Assembly (NCBI GenBank): GCA_033782935.1
Contig: JAWQEG010000470.1
Coordinates: forward strand, 186,001 to 250,000
Length of the DNA stretch: 64,000 nucleotides
Source of the DNA: Petrolisthes cinctipes
Taxonomy: Eukaryota; Arthropoda; Malacostraca; Decapoda; Porcellanidae
Direction of reading: 5' to 3'
Part shown: positions 26,101 through 39,000 of the stretch, in pieces
Layout: every line of letters begins with the position of its first letter
Position numbering within the stretch: the stretch's first letter is position 1
The notes under the pieces: generated by a model
What the model was told of the DNA's origin: nothing
Databases searched by the model: none
What the model saw: the letters and a program-made list of their open reading frames with translations, nothing else
Position numbers and translations under genes: made by a program

Positions 26101-28904
26101 ACGCGTTTATATCTCAAATTCAGGCACAAAACACCCGAAAATTCGGTATTTTTGGGTCCTAGAAGCGATCTGTAAATGCTTACTCCTAGTTAGAATGTTT
26201 TTAAGATACAGAACCAAAACGTACTCAAAATCGATTTTTTAGGTGCCTAAAAGTCGATATGTGCATGCATTTTCAGTACCCGTTTATATCTCAAATTCAG
26301 GCTGAAAACACCCGAAATTTCGATATTTTGGGGTCCCAGAAGCGATCTGTACATGCCTACTCCGTGTTAGAGTATTTTCAAAATATAGGCTAAAAACATA
26401 CTGAAAATCGATCTTTTTGGTGCCCAAAAGTCGATATGTGCATGCATCTTCTGTACCCGTTTATATCTGAAATTCAGGCTCAAAACACCCGAAAATTCGA
26501 TATTTTGGGGTCTCAGAAGCGATCTGTTAATGCCTACTCAGATACAGGCCCAAAACATGCTGAAAATCGATATTTTAGGAGCCCAAATTCAATATGAATA
26601 TGCATCATCTGCACCCGTTTATATCCCAAATTCAGCCTCAAAACACCCGAAAACTCGATATTTTGGGGTCCCAGAAGCGATCTGTACATGCCTACTCAGT
26701 GCTAGAATGTTTTCAAAATATAGGCTTAAAACATGCTAAAAATCGATATTTTAAGTGTCCAAAGTCGATATGTGCATGCATCTTCTGTACCCGTTTATAT
26801 CTCAAATTCAGGCTCAAAACACCCGAAAATTCGATATTTTGGGGTCCAAGAAGGGATCTGTGCATGCCTACTCCGTGTTAGAGTATTTTCAAAATACAGG
26901 CCCAAAACATGCTGAAAATCGATATTTCAGGGGCCCAAAGTCAATGTGTGCCTTTTTCTTCTGTACCCGTTTATATCTCAAATTCAGGCTCAAAACACAC
27001 GAAAATTCATTTTTTTCGGAGTCAAAGAAGCGATCTGTACATACCTACACCTAGTTAGAATGTTTTGAAGATACAGGCCCAAAACATACTGAAAATCGAT
27101 TCTTTAGGTGCCCAAGCGTCGATATGTGTATGCATCTTCTGTACCTGTTTATATCTCAAGTTCAGGCTCAAAACACCCGAAAATACGATATTTTGGGGTC
27201 CCAAAAGCGATCTGTGCATGCCTACTCTGATACAGGAAGAAAAACATACTTAAAATCGATATTTTAGGTGCCCAAAGTCAATATGTGTATGCATCTTCTG
27301 CACCCGTTTATATTCCAAATTCAACCTCAAAACACCTGAAAATTCGATATTTTTGGCTCTCAGAAGCGATCTGTACATGCCTACTCCGTTTTAGAGTATT
27401 TTAAAAATACAGGCCCAAAACATGTTGAAAATCGATATTTTAGGTGCCCAAAGTTAATATGTATATGCATCTTCTGTATCCGTTTATATCACAAAATCAG
27501 GCTCAAAACACCCGAAAATTCGATATTTTGGGGTCGCAGAAGCGATCTGTACATGCCTACTCAGTGCTAGAATATTTTCAAAATATAGGCCCAAAACAGG
27601 CTATAAATCGATATTTTAGGTGCCCAAAGTCGATATGTCAAATTCAGGCACAAATCACCCGAAAATTCGATATTTTGGGGTCCCAGAAGCGATCTGTACA
27701 TGCCTTCTCCGTGTTAGAGTATTTTCAAAACACAGGCCCAAAACATACTGAAAATCGATCTTTTAGGTGACCAAAAGTCGATATGTGCATGCATCTTCTG
27801 TACCCGTTTATATCTCAAATTCAGGCTGAAAACACCCTAAAATTCGATATTTCTGGTTCCCAGAAGCGATCTGTACGTGTCTACTCAGATAGAGGCCCAA
27901 AACATGCTGAAAATCGATATTTTAGGTGCCCAAAGTCAATATGAGTATGCATCTTCTGCACCCGTTTATATCCCAAATTCAACCTCAAAACACCTGAAAA
28001 TTCGATATTTTTGGCTCCCAGAAGCGATTTGTACATGCCTTCTCAGTGCTAGAATGTTTTCAAAATATAAGCTTAAAATATGCTAAAAATCGATATTTTA
28101 AGTGTCCAAAGTCGATATGTGCATGCATCTTATGTACCCGTTTATATCTCATATTCAGGCGCAAAACACCCGAAAATTTGGTATTTTTTGGTCCTAGAAG
28201 CGATCTGTAAATGCCTTTTCCTAGTTAGAATGTTTTCAAGATACAGACCCATAGCATACTCAAAATCGATATTTTAGGTGACCAAAAGTTGATATGTGCA
28301 TGCATCTTCAGTACCCGTTTATATCTCAAATTCAGGCTCAAAACACCGGAAAATTCGATATATTGGGGTCCAAGAAGCGATCTGTACATGCCTACTCCGT
28401 TTTAGAGTATTTTAAAAATACAGGCCCAAAACACGTTGAAAATCGATATTTTAGGTGCCCAAAGTTAATATGTATATGCATCTTCTGTATCCGTTTATAT
28501 CTCAAAATCAGGCTCAAAACACCCGAAAATTCGATATTTTGGGGTCCCCGAAGCGATCTGTACATGCCTACTCAGTGTTAAAAGGTTTTCAAAATATAGG
28601 CCCAAAATATGCTAAAAATCGATATTTTAAGGGTCCAATGTCGATATGTGCATGCATCTTCTGTATCCGTTTTTATCTCAAATTCAGGCTCAAAACACTC
28701 GAAAATTCGATATTTTGAGGTCCAAGAAGCGATCTGTACATGCCTACTCCGTGTTAGAGTATTTTCAAAATACAGGCCCTAAACATGCTGAAAATCGATA
28801 TTTTAGGTGCCCAAAGTCAATATGTGTATGCATCTTCTGCACCCGTTTATATCCCAAATTCAACCTCAAAACACCCGAAAATTCAATATTTTTTGGGTCC
28901 CAGA

Positions 28905-31670
28905 AGCGATCTGTACATGCCTACTCAGTGCTAGAATGTTTTCAAAATATAGCCTCAAAACATGTTAAAAATCGATATTTTAAGTGTCCAATGTCGATAT
29001 GTGCATGGATCTTCTGTACCCGTTTATATCTCAAATTCAGGCTCAAAACACCCGAAAATTCGATATTTTTGGGTCCAAGAAGCGATCTGTACATGCCTAC
29101 TCTGATACAGGAAGAAAAACATACTAAAAATCGATATTTTAGGTGCCCAAAGTAAATGTGTGTATGCATCTTCTGCACCCGTTTATATCCCAAATTCAAT
29201 CTCAAAACACCTGAAAATTCGATATTTTTGGGTCTTAGAAGCTATCTGTACATGCCTACTCAGTGCTAGAATGTTTTCAAAATATAGGCTTAAAACATGC
29301 TAAAAATCGATATTTTAAGTGTCCAAAGTCGAAATGTGTATGCATCTTCTGTACCCATTTATATCTCAAATTCAGGCGCAAAAGACCGAAAATTTAGTAT
29401 TTTCGGGTCCTAGAAGCGATCTTTAAATGCCTACTCCTAGTTAGAATGTTTTCAAGATACAGACCCAAAACATGCTCAAAATCGATATTTTAGGTGCCCA
29501 AAAGTTGATATGTGCTTGCATCTTCAGTACCCGTTTATATCTCAAATTCAGGCTCAAAACACCCGAAAATTCGACATTTTGGGGTCAAAGAAGCGATCTG
29601 TACATGCCTACTCCGTGTTAGAGTATTTAAAAAATACAGGCCGAAAACATGCTGAAAATCGATATTTTAGGTGCCCAAAGTCAATATGTGTATGCATCTT
29701 CTGTACCCGTTTATATCTCAAATTCAGGCTCAAAACACCCGAAAATTCGATATTTTTGGGTTCCAGAAGCAATCTGTACATGCCTACTCAGTGCTAGAAT
29801 GTTTTCAAAATATAGCCTCAAAACATGCTAAAAATCGATATTTTAAGTGTCCAAAGTCGATATGTGCATGCATCTTCTGTACCCGTTTATATCTCAAATT
29901 CAGGCTCAAAACACCCGAAAATTCGATATTTTTGGGTCCAAGAAGCGATCTGTACATGCCTACTCTGATACAGGAAGAAAAACATACTAAAAATCGATAT
30001 TTTAGGTGCCCTAAGTAAATGTGTGTATGCATCTTCTGCACCCGTTTATATCCCAAATTCAATCTCAAAACACCTGAAAATTCGATATTTTTGGGTCTTA
30101 GAAGCTATCTGTACATGCCTACTCAGTGCTAGAATGTTTTCAAAATATAGGCTTAAAACATGTTAAAAATCGATATTTTAAGTGTCCAAAGTCGAAATGT
30201 GTATGCATCTTCTGTACCCATTTATATCTCAAATTCAGGCGCAAAAGACCGAAAATTTGGTATTTTCGGGTCCTAGAAGCGATCTTTAAATGCCTACTCC
30301 TAGTTAGAATGTTTTCAAGATACAGACCCAAAACATGCTCAAAATCGATATTTTAGGTGCCCAAAAGTTGATATGTGCTTGCATCTTCAGTACCCGTTTA
30401 TATCTCAAATTCAGGCTCAAAACACCCGAAAATTCGACATTTTGGGGTCCAAGAAGCGATCTGTACATGCCTACTCCGTGTTAGAGTATTTAAAAAATAC
30501 AGGCCGAAAACATGCTGAAAATCGATATTTTAGGTGCCCAAAGTCAATATGTGTATGCATCTTCTGTACCCGTTTATATCTCAAATTCAGGCTCAAAACA
30601 CCCGAAAATTCGATATTTTTGGGTTCCAGAAGCAATCTGTACATGCTTACTCAGTGCTAGAATGTTTTCAAAATATAGCCTCAAAACATGCTAAAAATCG
30701 ATATTTTAAGTGTCCAAAGTCGATATGTGCATGGATCTTCTGTACCCGTTTATATCTCAAATTCAGGCTCAAAACACCCGAAAATTCGATGTTTTTGGGT
30801 CCCAGAAGCGATCTGTACATGCCTACTCTGATACAGGAAGAAAAACATACTAAAAATCGATATTTTAGGTGCCCAAATTAAATGTGTGTATGCATCTTCT
30901 GCACCCGTTTATATCCCAAATTCAATCTCAAAACACCTGAAAATTCGATATTTTTGGGTCTTAGAAGCTATCTGTACATGCCTACTCAGTGCTAGAATGT
31001 TTTCAAAATATAGGCTTAAAACATGCTAAAAATCGATATATTATGTGTCCAAAGTCGATATGTGTATGCATCTTCTGTACCCATTTATATCTCAAATTCA
31101 GGCGCAAAAGACCGAAAATTTGGTATTTTCGGGTCCTAGAAGCGATCTGTAAATGCCTACTCCTAGTTAGAATGTTTTCAAGATACAGACCCAAAACATG
31201 CTCAAAATCGATATTTTAGGTGCCCAAAAGTTGATATGTGCTTGCATCTTCAGGACCCGTTTATATCTCAAATTCAGGCTCAAAACACCCGAAAATTCGA
31301 CATTTTGGGGTCCAAGAAGCGATCTGTACCTGCCTACTCCGTGTTAGAGTATTTAAAAAATACAGGCCGAAAACATGCTGAAAATCGATATTTTAGGTGC
31401 CCAAAGTCAATATGTGTATGCATCTTCTGTACCCGTTTATATCTCAAATTCAGGCTCAAAACACCCGAAAATTCGATATTTTTTGGTCCCAGAAGCAATC
31501 TGTACATGCCTACTTAGTGCTAGAATGTTTTCAAAATATAGCCTCAAAACATGCTAAAAATCGATATTTTAAGTGTCCAAAGTCGATATGTGCATGCATC
31601 TTCTGTACCCGTTTATATCTCAAATTCAGGCTCAAAACACCTGAAAATTCGATATTTTTTGGTCCCAGAA
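28905..31670 (+). repeat. Array block III: 863-bp higher-order repeat, about 3.2 copies
   Basis: Units of exactly 863 bp run at about 28905-29767, 29768-30630 and 30631-31493, with a partial fourth to about 31670. Each holds the same order: a monomer with ATATAGCCTCAAAACATG, a 159-bp unit with TCTGATACAGGAAGAAAAAC, a monomer with GTAAATGTGTGTATGC, one with GGCGCAAAAGACCGAAAATT, and one with GATATGTGCTTGCATC and GAGTATTTAAAAAATACAGG. The size fits four full-length monomers plus one 159-bp monomer. Differences between units are few, so this is a locally homogenised block. Confidence 0.93.
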
Positions 31671-33019
31671 ACAATCTGTACATGCCTACTCAGTGCTAGA
31701 ATGTTTTCAAAATATAGCCTCAAAACATGCTAAAAATCGATATTTTAAGTGTCCAAAGTCGATATGTGCATGCATCTTCTGTACCCGTTTATATCTCAAA
31801 TTCAGGCTCAAAACACTAGAAAATTCGATATTTTGGGGTCCAAGAAACGATTTGTACATGCCTACTCAGTGCTAGAATATTTTCAAAATATAGGCCCAAA
31901 ACATGCTAAAAATCGATGTTTTAGGTGCCCAAAGTCGATATCTCGAATTCAGGCACAAAACACCCGAAAATTCGATATTTTGGGGTCCCAGAAGCGATCT
32001 GTACATGCCTACTCCGTGTTAGAGAATTTTCAAAATACAGGCACAAAACATACTGAAAATCGTTCTTTTAGGTGCACAAAAGTCGATATGTGAATGCATC
32101 TTCTGTACCCGTCTATATCTCAAATTCAGGCTCAAAACACCCGAAAATTCGATATTTTTGGGTCACAGAAGCAATCTGTACATGCCTACTCAGTGCTAGA
32201 ATGTTTTCAAAATATAGCCTCAAAACATGCTAAAAATCGATATTTTAAGTGTCCAAAGTCGATATGTGCATGCATCTTCTGTACCCGTTTATATCTCAAA
32301 TTCAGGCTCAAAACACTAGAAAATTCGATATTTTGGGGTCCAAGAAACGATTTGTACATGACTACTCCATGTTAGAGTATTTTCAAAATAGAGGCCCAAA
32401 CGTCAATATGTGAATGCATCTTCAGTACCCGTTGATATCTCAAATTCAGTCTCAAAACACTAGAAAATTCGATATTTTAGGGTCCCAGAAGCGATCTGTA
32501 CATGCCTACTCAGTGCTAGAATATTTTCAAAATATAGGCCCAAAACATGCTAAAAATTGATGTTTTAGGTGCCCAAAGTCGATATCTCGAATTCAGGCAC
32601 AAAACACCCGAAAATTCGATATTTTGGGGTCCCAGAAGCGATCTGTACTTGCCTACTCCGTGTTAGAGTAGTTTTAAAATACACGCACAAAACATGCTGA
32701 AAATCGATATTTTAGGTGCCCAAAGTCAATATGTGCATGCATCTTCTGTACCCGTTTATATCTCAAATTTAGGCTCAAAACACTCGAAAATTTGATATTT
32801 TTGGGTCCCAGAAGCGATCTGCACATGCCTACTGATTGCTAGAATATTTTCAAAATATAGGCCCAAAACATGCTAAAAATCGATATTTTAGGTGCCCAAA
32901 TTCAATATGTGTATGCATCTTCTCCACCCATTTGTATCCCAAATTAAACCTCTAAACACCCGAAAATTTGATATTTTTGGGTCCCAGAAGCGATCTGTAC
33001 ATGCCTACTCAGTGCTAGA
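31671..33019 (+). repeat. Array block IV: transitional satellite
   Basis: Monomers continue the ATATAGCCTCAAAACATG type from the 863-bp block, intermixed with AAACACTAGAAAATTCGATA monomers (near 31.81 and 32.31 kb, 498 bases apart) and short half A units with a CTCGAATTCAGGC spelling (near 31.94 and 32.59 kb). No clean higher-order period is visible. Confidence 0.7.
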
Positions 33020-36000
33020 ATGTTTTCAAAATATAGGCTCAAAACATGCTAAAAATCGATATTTTAAGTGTCCAAAGTCGATATGTGCATGCATCTTCTG
33101 TACCCGTTTATATCTCAAATTGAGGCTTAAAACCCCCGAAAATTCGGTGTTTTTGGGTCCTAGAAGCAATTTGTTCATGCCTACTCCTAGTTAGAATGTT
33201 TTCAAGATACAGACTCAAAACATGCTCATAATCGATATTTTAGGTGCCCAAAAGTCGATAACAATGTGCATGCATCTTCATTACTCGTGTATATATCAAA
33301 CTCAGGCTCAAAACACCCGGAAATTCGATATTTTGGGGTTCAAGAAGCTATTTTGGGGTCCCAGAAGCGATCTGTACATGCCTACTCAGTGCTAGAATAT
33401 ATTCAAAATATAGGCCCAAAACATGCTAAAAATCGATATTTTAGGTTCCCAAAGACGATATCTCGAATTCAGGCACAAAACACCCGAAAATTCGATATTT
33501 TGGGGTCCCAGATGCGATCTGTACATGTCTACTCCGTGTTAGAGTATTATTAAAATACAGGCCCAAAACATTCTAAAAATCGATATTTTAAGTGTCCAAA
33601 AGTCGATATGTGCATGTATCTTCTGTACCCGTTTATATCTCAAATTCAGGCTCAAAACACCCGAAAATTCGATATTTTGGGGTCCCAGAAGCGATCTGTA
33701 CATGCCTACTATGTGTTAGAGTATTTTAAAAATACAGGCCCAAAACATACTGAAAATCGATCTTTTAGGTGCCCAAAAGTAGATATGTGCATGCATCTTC
33801 TGTACCTGTTTCTATCTCAAATTGAGGCTCAAAACACCCGAAAATTCGATATTTTGGGGTCCCAGAAGTGATCTGTACATGCCTACTCAGATACAAGCCC
33901 AAAACATGCTGAAAATAGATATTTTAGGTGCCCAATGTCAATATGTGTATGCATCTTCTTCACCTGTTTATATCCCAAATTAAACCTCTAAACACCCGAA
34001 AATTTGATATTTTTGGGTCCCAGAAGCGATCTGTACATGCCTACTCAGTGCTAGAATGTTTTCAAAATATAGGCTCAAAACATGCTAAAAATCGATATTT
34101 GAAGTGTCCAAAGTCGATATGTGCAGGCATCTTCTGTACCCGTTTATATCTCAAATTTAAGCTCAAAACACCCGAAAATTCGTTTTTTTTGGGTCCTAGA
34201 AATGATCTGTACATGCCTACTCCTAGTTAGAATGTTTTCAAGAAACAGACCCAAAACATGCTCAAAATCGATATTTTAGGTGCCCAAACGTCGATAATAT
34301 TGTGCATGGATCTTCATTACCCGTTTATATATCAAATTCAGGCTCAAAACACCCGAAAATTCTATATTGTGGGGTCCAAGAAGCGATCTGTACATGCCTA
34401 CTTCGTGTTAGAGTATTTTCAAAGTACAGGCCCGAAACATGCTAAAAATCGATATTTTAGGTGCCCAAAGTCAATATGTGCATGCCTCTTCTGTACCCGT
34501 TTATATCTCAAATTCAGGCTCAAAACCCCCGAAAATTCGGTATTTTTGGGTCCTAGAAGCGATTTCTACATGCCTACTTCTAGTTAAAATGTTTTCAAGA
34601 TACAGACCCAAAACATGCTGAAAATCGATATTTTAGTTGCCCAAAAGTCGAAATATGCATGTATCTTCAGTACCCGTTTATATATCAAATTCAGACTCAA
34701 AACACCCGAAAATTCGATATATTGGGGTCCAAGAAGCGATTTGTACATGCCTACTCCGTGTTAGAGTATTTTCAAAATAGAGGCCCAAAACATGCTAAAA
34801 TTCGATATTTTAGGTGCCCAAAGTCAGTATGTGCATGCATCTTCTGTACCCGTTTATATCTCAAATTCAGGCTCAAAACACTCGAAAATTCGATATTTTT
34901 GGGTCCCAGAAGGGATCTGTACATGCCTACTCCTAGTTAGAATGTTTTCAAGATACAGACCCAAAACATGCTCATAATCGATATTTTTGATTCCCAAAAG
35001 TCAATATGTGCATGCATCTTCTGTACCCGTTTATATCTCAAATTCTGGCTCAAAACACTCGAAAATTCGATATTTTGGGGTCCCTGAAGCGATCTGTACA
35101 TGCCAACTCAGTGCTAGAATATATTCAAAATATAGGTCGAAAATATGCTAAAAATCGATATTTTAGGTGCCCAAAGTCGATATCTTAAATTCAGGCACAA
35201 AACACCCGAAAATTCGATATTTTGGGGTCCCAGAAGCGATCTGTACATGCCTACTCCGTGTTAGAGTATTATCAAAATACAGGCCTAAAACATACTGAAA
35301 ATCGATCTTTTAGGTGCCCAAAAGTCAATATGTGCATGCATCTTCTGTACCCGTTTATATCTCAAATTCAGGCTCAAAACACTCGAAAATTCGATATTTT
35401 AGGTTCCAGAAGCGATCTGTACATGCCTACTCACATACAGGCCCAAAACATGCTGAAAATCGATATTTTAGGTGCCCAAAGTCCATATGTGTATGCATCT
35501 TCTGCACCCGTTTATATCCCAAATTCAACCTCAAAACACCCGAAAATTCGATATTTTTGGGTCCCAGAAGAGATCTGTACATGCCTACTTAGTGCTAGAA
35601 TGTTTTCAAAATATAGGCTTAAAGCATGCTAAAAATCGATATTTTAAGTGTCCAAAGTCGATATGTGCATGCATCTTCTGTACCCGTTTATATCTCAAAT
35701 TAATGCTCAAAACACCCGAAAATTCGTATTTTTTGGGTCCTAGAAGCGATCTGTACATGCCTACTCCTACTTAGAATGTTTTCAAGATACAGACCCAAAA
35801 CATGCTCAAAATCAATATTTTAGGTACCCAAAAGTCGATAATAATGTGCATGCATCTTCATTACCCGTGTATATATCAAATTCAGGCTCAAAACACCCGG
35901 AAATTCGATATTTTGGGGTCCCAGAAGAGATCTGTACATGCCTACTCAGTGCTAGAATATTTTCAAAGTATAGGCTCAAAACATGCTAAAAATTGATATT

Positions 36001-39000
36001 TTAGGTACCCAAAGTCGATATTTCAAATTCAGGCACAAAACACCCGAATATTCTATACTTTGGGGTCCCAGAAGCGATCTGTACATGCCTACTCAGATAC
36101 AGGCCCAAAACAGGCTTAAAATCGATATTTTAGGAGCCCAAAGTCAATATGTGTATGCATCTTCTCCACCCGTTTATATCCCAAATTAAACCTCTAAACA
36201 CCCGAAAATTTGATATTTTTGGGTCCCAGAAGCGATCTGTACATGCCTACTCAGTGCTTGAATGTTTTCAAAATATAGGCTCAAATCATGCTAAAAATCG
36301 ATATTTTAGGTGCCCAAAGTCAATATGTGCATGCATCTTCTGTACCCGTTTTTATCTCAAATTAAGGATTAAAACACCGGAGAATTCGATATTTTGGGGT
36401 CCCAGAAGCGATCTGTACATGCCTACTCAGATACAAGTCCAAAACATGCTGAAAATAGATATTTTAGGTGCCCAAAATCAATATGTGTATGCATCTTCTC
36501 CACCCGTTTATATCCCAAATTAAACCTCTAAACACCCGAAAATTTGATATTTTTGGGTCCCAGAAGCGATCTGTACATGCCTACTCAGTGCTAGAATGTT
36601 TTCAAAATATAGGCTCAAAACATGCTAAAAATCGATATTTGAAGTGTCCAAAGTCGATTTGTGCAGGCATCTTCTGTACCCGTTTATATCTCAAATTTAG
36701 GCTCAAAACACCCGAAAATTCGTTTTTTTTGGGTCCTAGAAACGATCTGTACATGCCTACTCCTAGTTAGAATGTTTTCAAGAAACAGACCCAAAACATG
36801 CTCAAAATCGATATTTTAGGTGCCCAAACGTCAATAATATTGTGCATGGATCTTCATTACCCGTTTATATATCAAATTCAGGCTCAAAACACCCGAAAAT
36901 TCTATATTTTGGGGTCCAAGAAGCGATCTGTACATGCCTACTTCGTGTTAGAGTATTTTCAAAGTACAGGCCCAAAACATGCTGAAAATCGATATTTTAG
37001 GTGCCCAAAGTCAATATGTGCATGCATCTTCTGTACCCGTTTATATCTCAAATTGAGGCTTAAAACACCCGAAAATTCGATATTTTGGGGTCCCAGAAGC
37101 GACCTATACATGCCTACTCAGATATAAGCCCAATACATGCTGAAAAGTGATATTTTAGGTGCCCAAAGTCAATATGTGTATGCATGCATCTTCTCCACCT
37201 ATTTATATCCCAAATTAAACCTCTAAACACCCGAAAATTTGATATTTTTGGGTCCCAGAAGCAATCTGTACATGCCTACTCAGTGCTAGAATGTTTTCAA
37301 AATATAGGCTCAAAACATGCTAAAAATCGATATTTTAAGTGTCCAAAGTCGATATGTGCATGCATCTTCTGTACCCGTTTATATCTCAAATTGTGGCTCA
37401 AAACCCCCGAAAATTCGGTGTTTTTGGGTCCTAGAAGCAATTTGTACATGCCTACTCCTAGTTAGAATGTTTTCAAGAAACAGACCCAAAACATGCTCAA
37501 AATCGATTTTTTAGGTGCCCAAACGTCGATAATATTGTGCATGGATCTTCATTACCCGTTTATATATCAAATTCAGGCTCAAAACACCCGAAAATTCTAT
37601 ATTTTGGGGTCCAAGAAGCGATCTGTACATGCATACTTCGTGTTAGAGTATTTTCAAAGTACAGGCCCGAAACATGCTAAAAATCGATATTTTAGGTGCC
37701 CAAAGTCAATATGTGCATGACTCTTCTGTACCCGTTTATATCTCAAATTGAGGCTCAAAACCCCCGAAAATTCGGTATTTTTGGGTCCTAGAAGCGATTT
37801 CTACATGCCTACTCCTAGTTAAAATGTTTTCAAGATACAGACCCAAAACATGCTCATAATCGATATTTTAGGTGCACAAAAGTCGATAACAATGTGCATG
37901 CATCTTCATTACTCGTGTATATATCAAACTCAGGCACAAAACACCCGAAAATTCGATATTTTGGGGTCCAAGAAAGCTATTTTGGGGTCCCAGAAGCGAT
38001 CGGTACATGCCTACTCAGTGCTAGAATATATTCAATATATAGGCCCAAAACATGCTAAAAATCGATATTTTAGGTTCCCAAAGACGAAATCTCAAATTCA
38101 GGCACAAAACACCCGAAAATTCGATATTTTGGGGTCCCAGATGCGATCTGTACATGCCTACTCCGTGTTAGAGTATTTTCAAAATACAGGCCCAAAACAT
38201 ACTGAAAATCGATCTTTTAGGTGCCCAAAAGTCGATATGTGCATGCATATTCTGTACTCGTTTATATCTCAAATTCAGGCTCAAAACACCCGAAATTTCG
38301 AGATTTTAGGTTCCAGAAGCGATCTGTACATGCCTATTCACATACAGGCCCAAAACATGCTGAAAATCGATATTTTAGGTGCCCATAGTCAATATGTGTA
38401 TTTATCTTCTGCACCCGTTTATATCTCAAATTCAGGCTCAAAACACCCTAAAATTTGGTATTTTTGGGTCCCAGAAGCGATCTGTACATGCCTACTCAGT
38501 GCTAGAATGTTTTCAAAATAAAGGCTCAAAACAAGCTACAAATCGATATTTTAAGTGTCCAAAGTCGATATGTGCATGCATCTGCTGTACCCGTTTATAT
38601 CTCAAATTCAGGCTCAAAACACCCTAAAATTTGGTATTTTTTGGTCCCAGAAGCGATCTGTAGATGCCTACTCCGTGTTAGAGTATTATTAAAATACAGG
38701 CCCAAAACATACTGAAAATCGATCTTTTAGGTGCCCAAAAGTCTATATGTGCATGCATCTTCTGTACCCGTTTATATCTCAAATTCAGGCTCAAAACGCC
38801 CGAAAATTCGATATTTTGGGGTCCCAGAAGCGATCTGTACATGCCTACTGAGTGCTAGAATATTTTCGAAATATATAGGCCCAAAACATGCTAAAAATCA
38901 AAATATTAGGTGCCCAAAGTAGATATCTCAAATTCATGCACAAAACACCCGAAAATTCGATATTTTGGGGTCCCAGAAGCTATCTGTACATGCCTACTAT

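Larger units (their letters stand above)
22400..28904 (+). repeat. Array block II: heterogeneous satellite
   Basis: Monomers here carry more private substitutions than in flanking blocks, and no single higher-order period dominates. Visible structure includes the 305-bp dimer repeat at 22.59-23.20 kb. The stretch 22.85-23.45 kb is repeated at 25.7-26.3 kb (spacing 2855), sharing the rare half A leader AAAATCAATATTTTAGGTGC and GTCGTTATCTCAAATTCAAG. I see no gene or foreign insertion. Confidence 0.75.
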
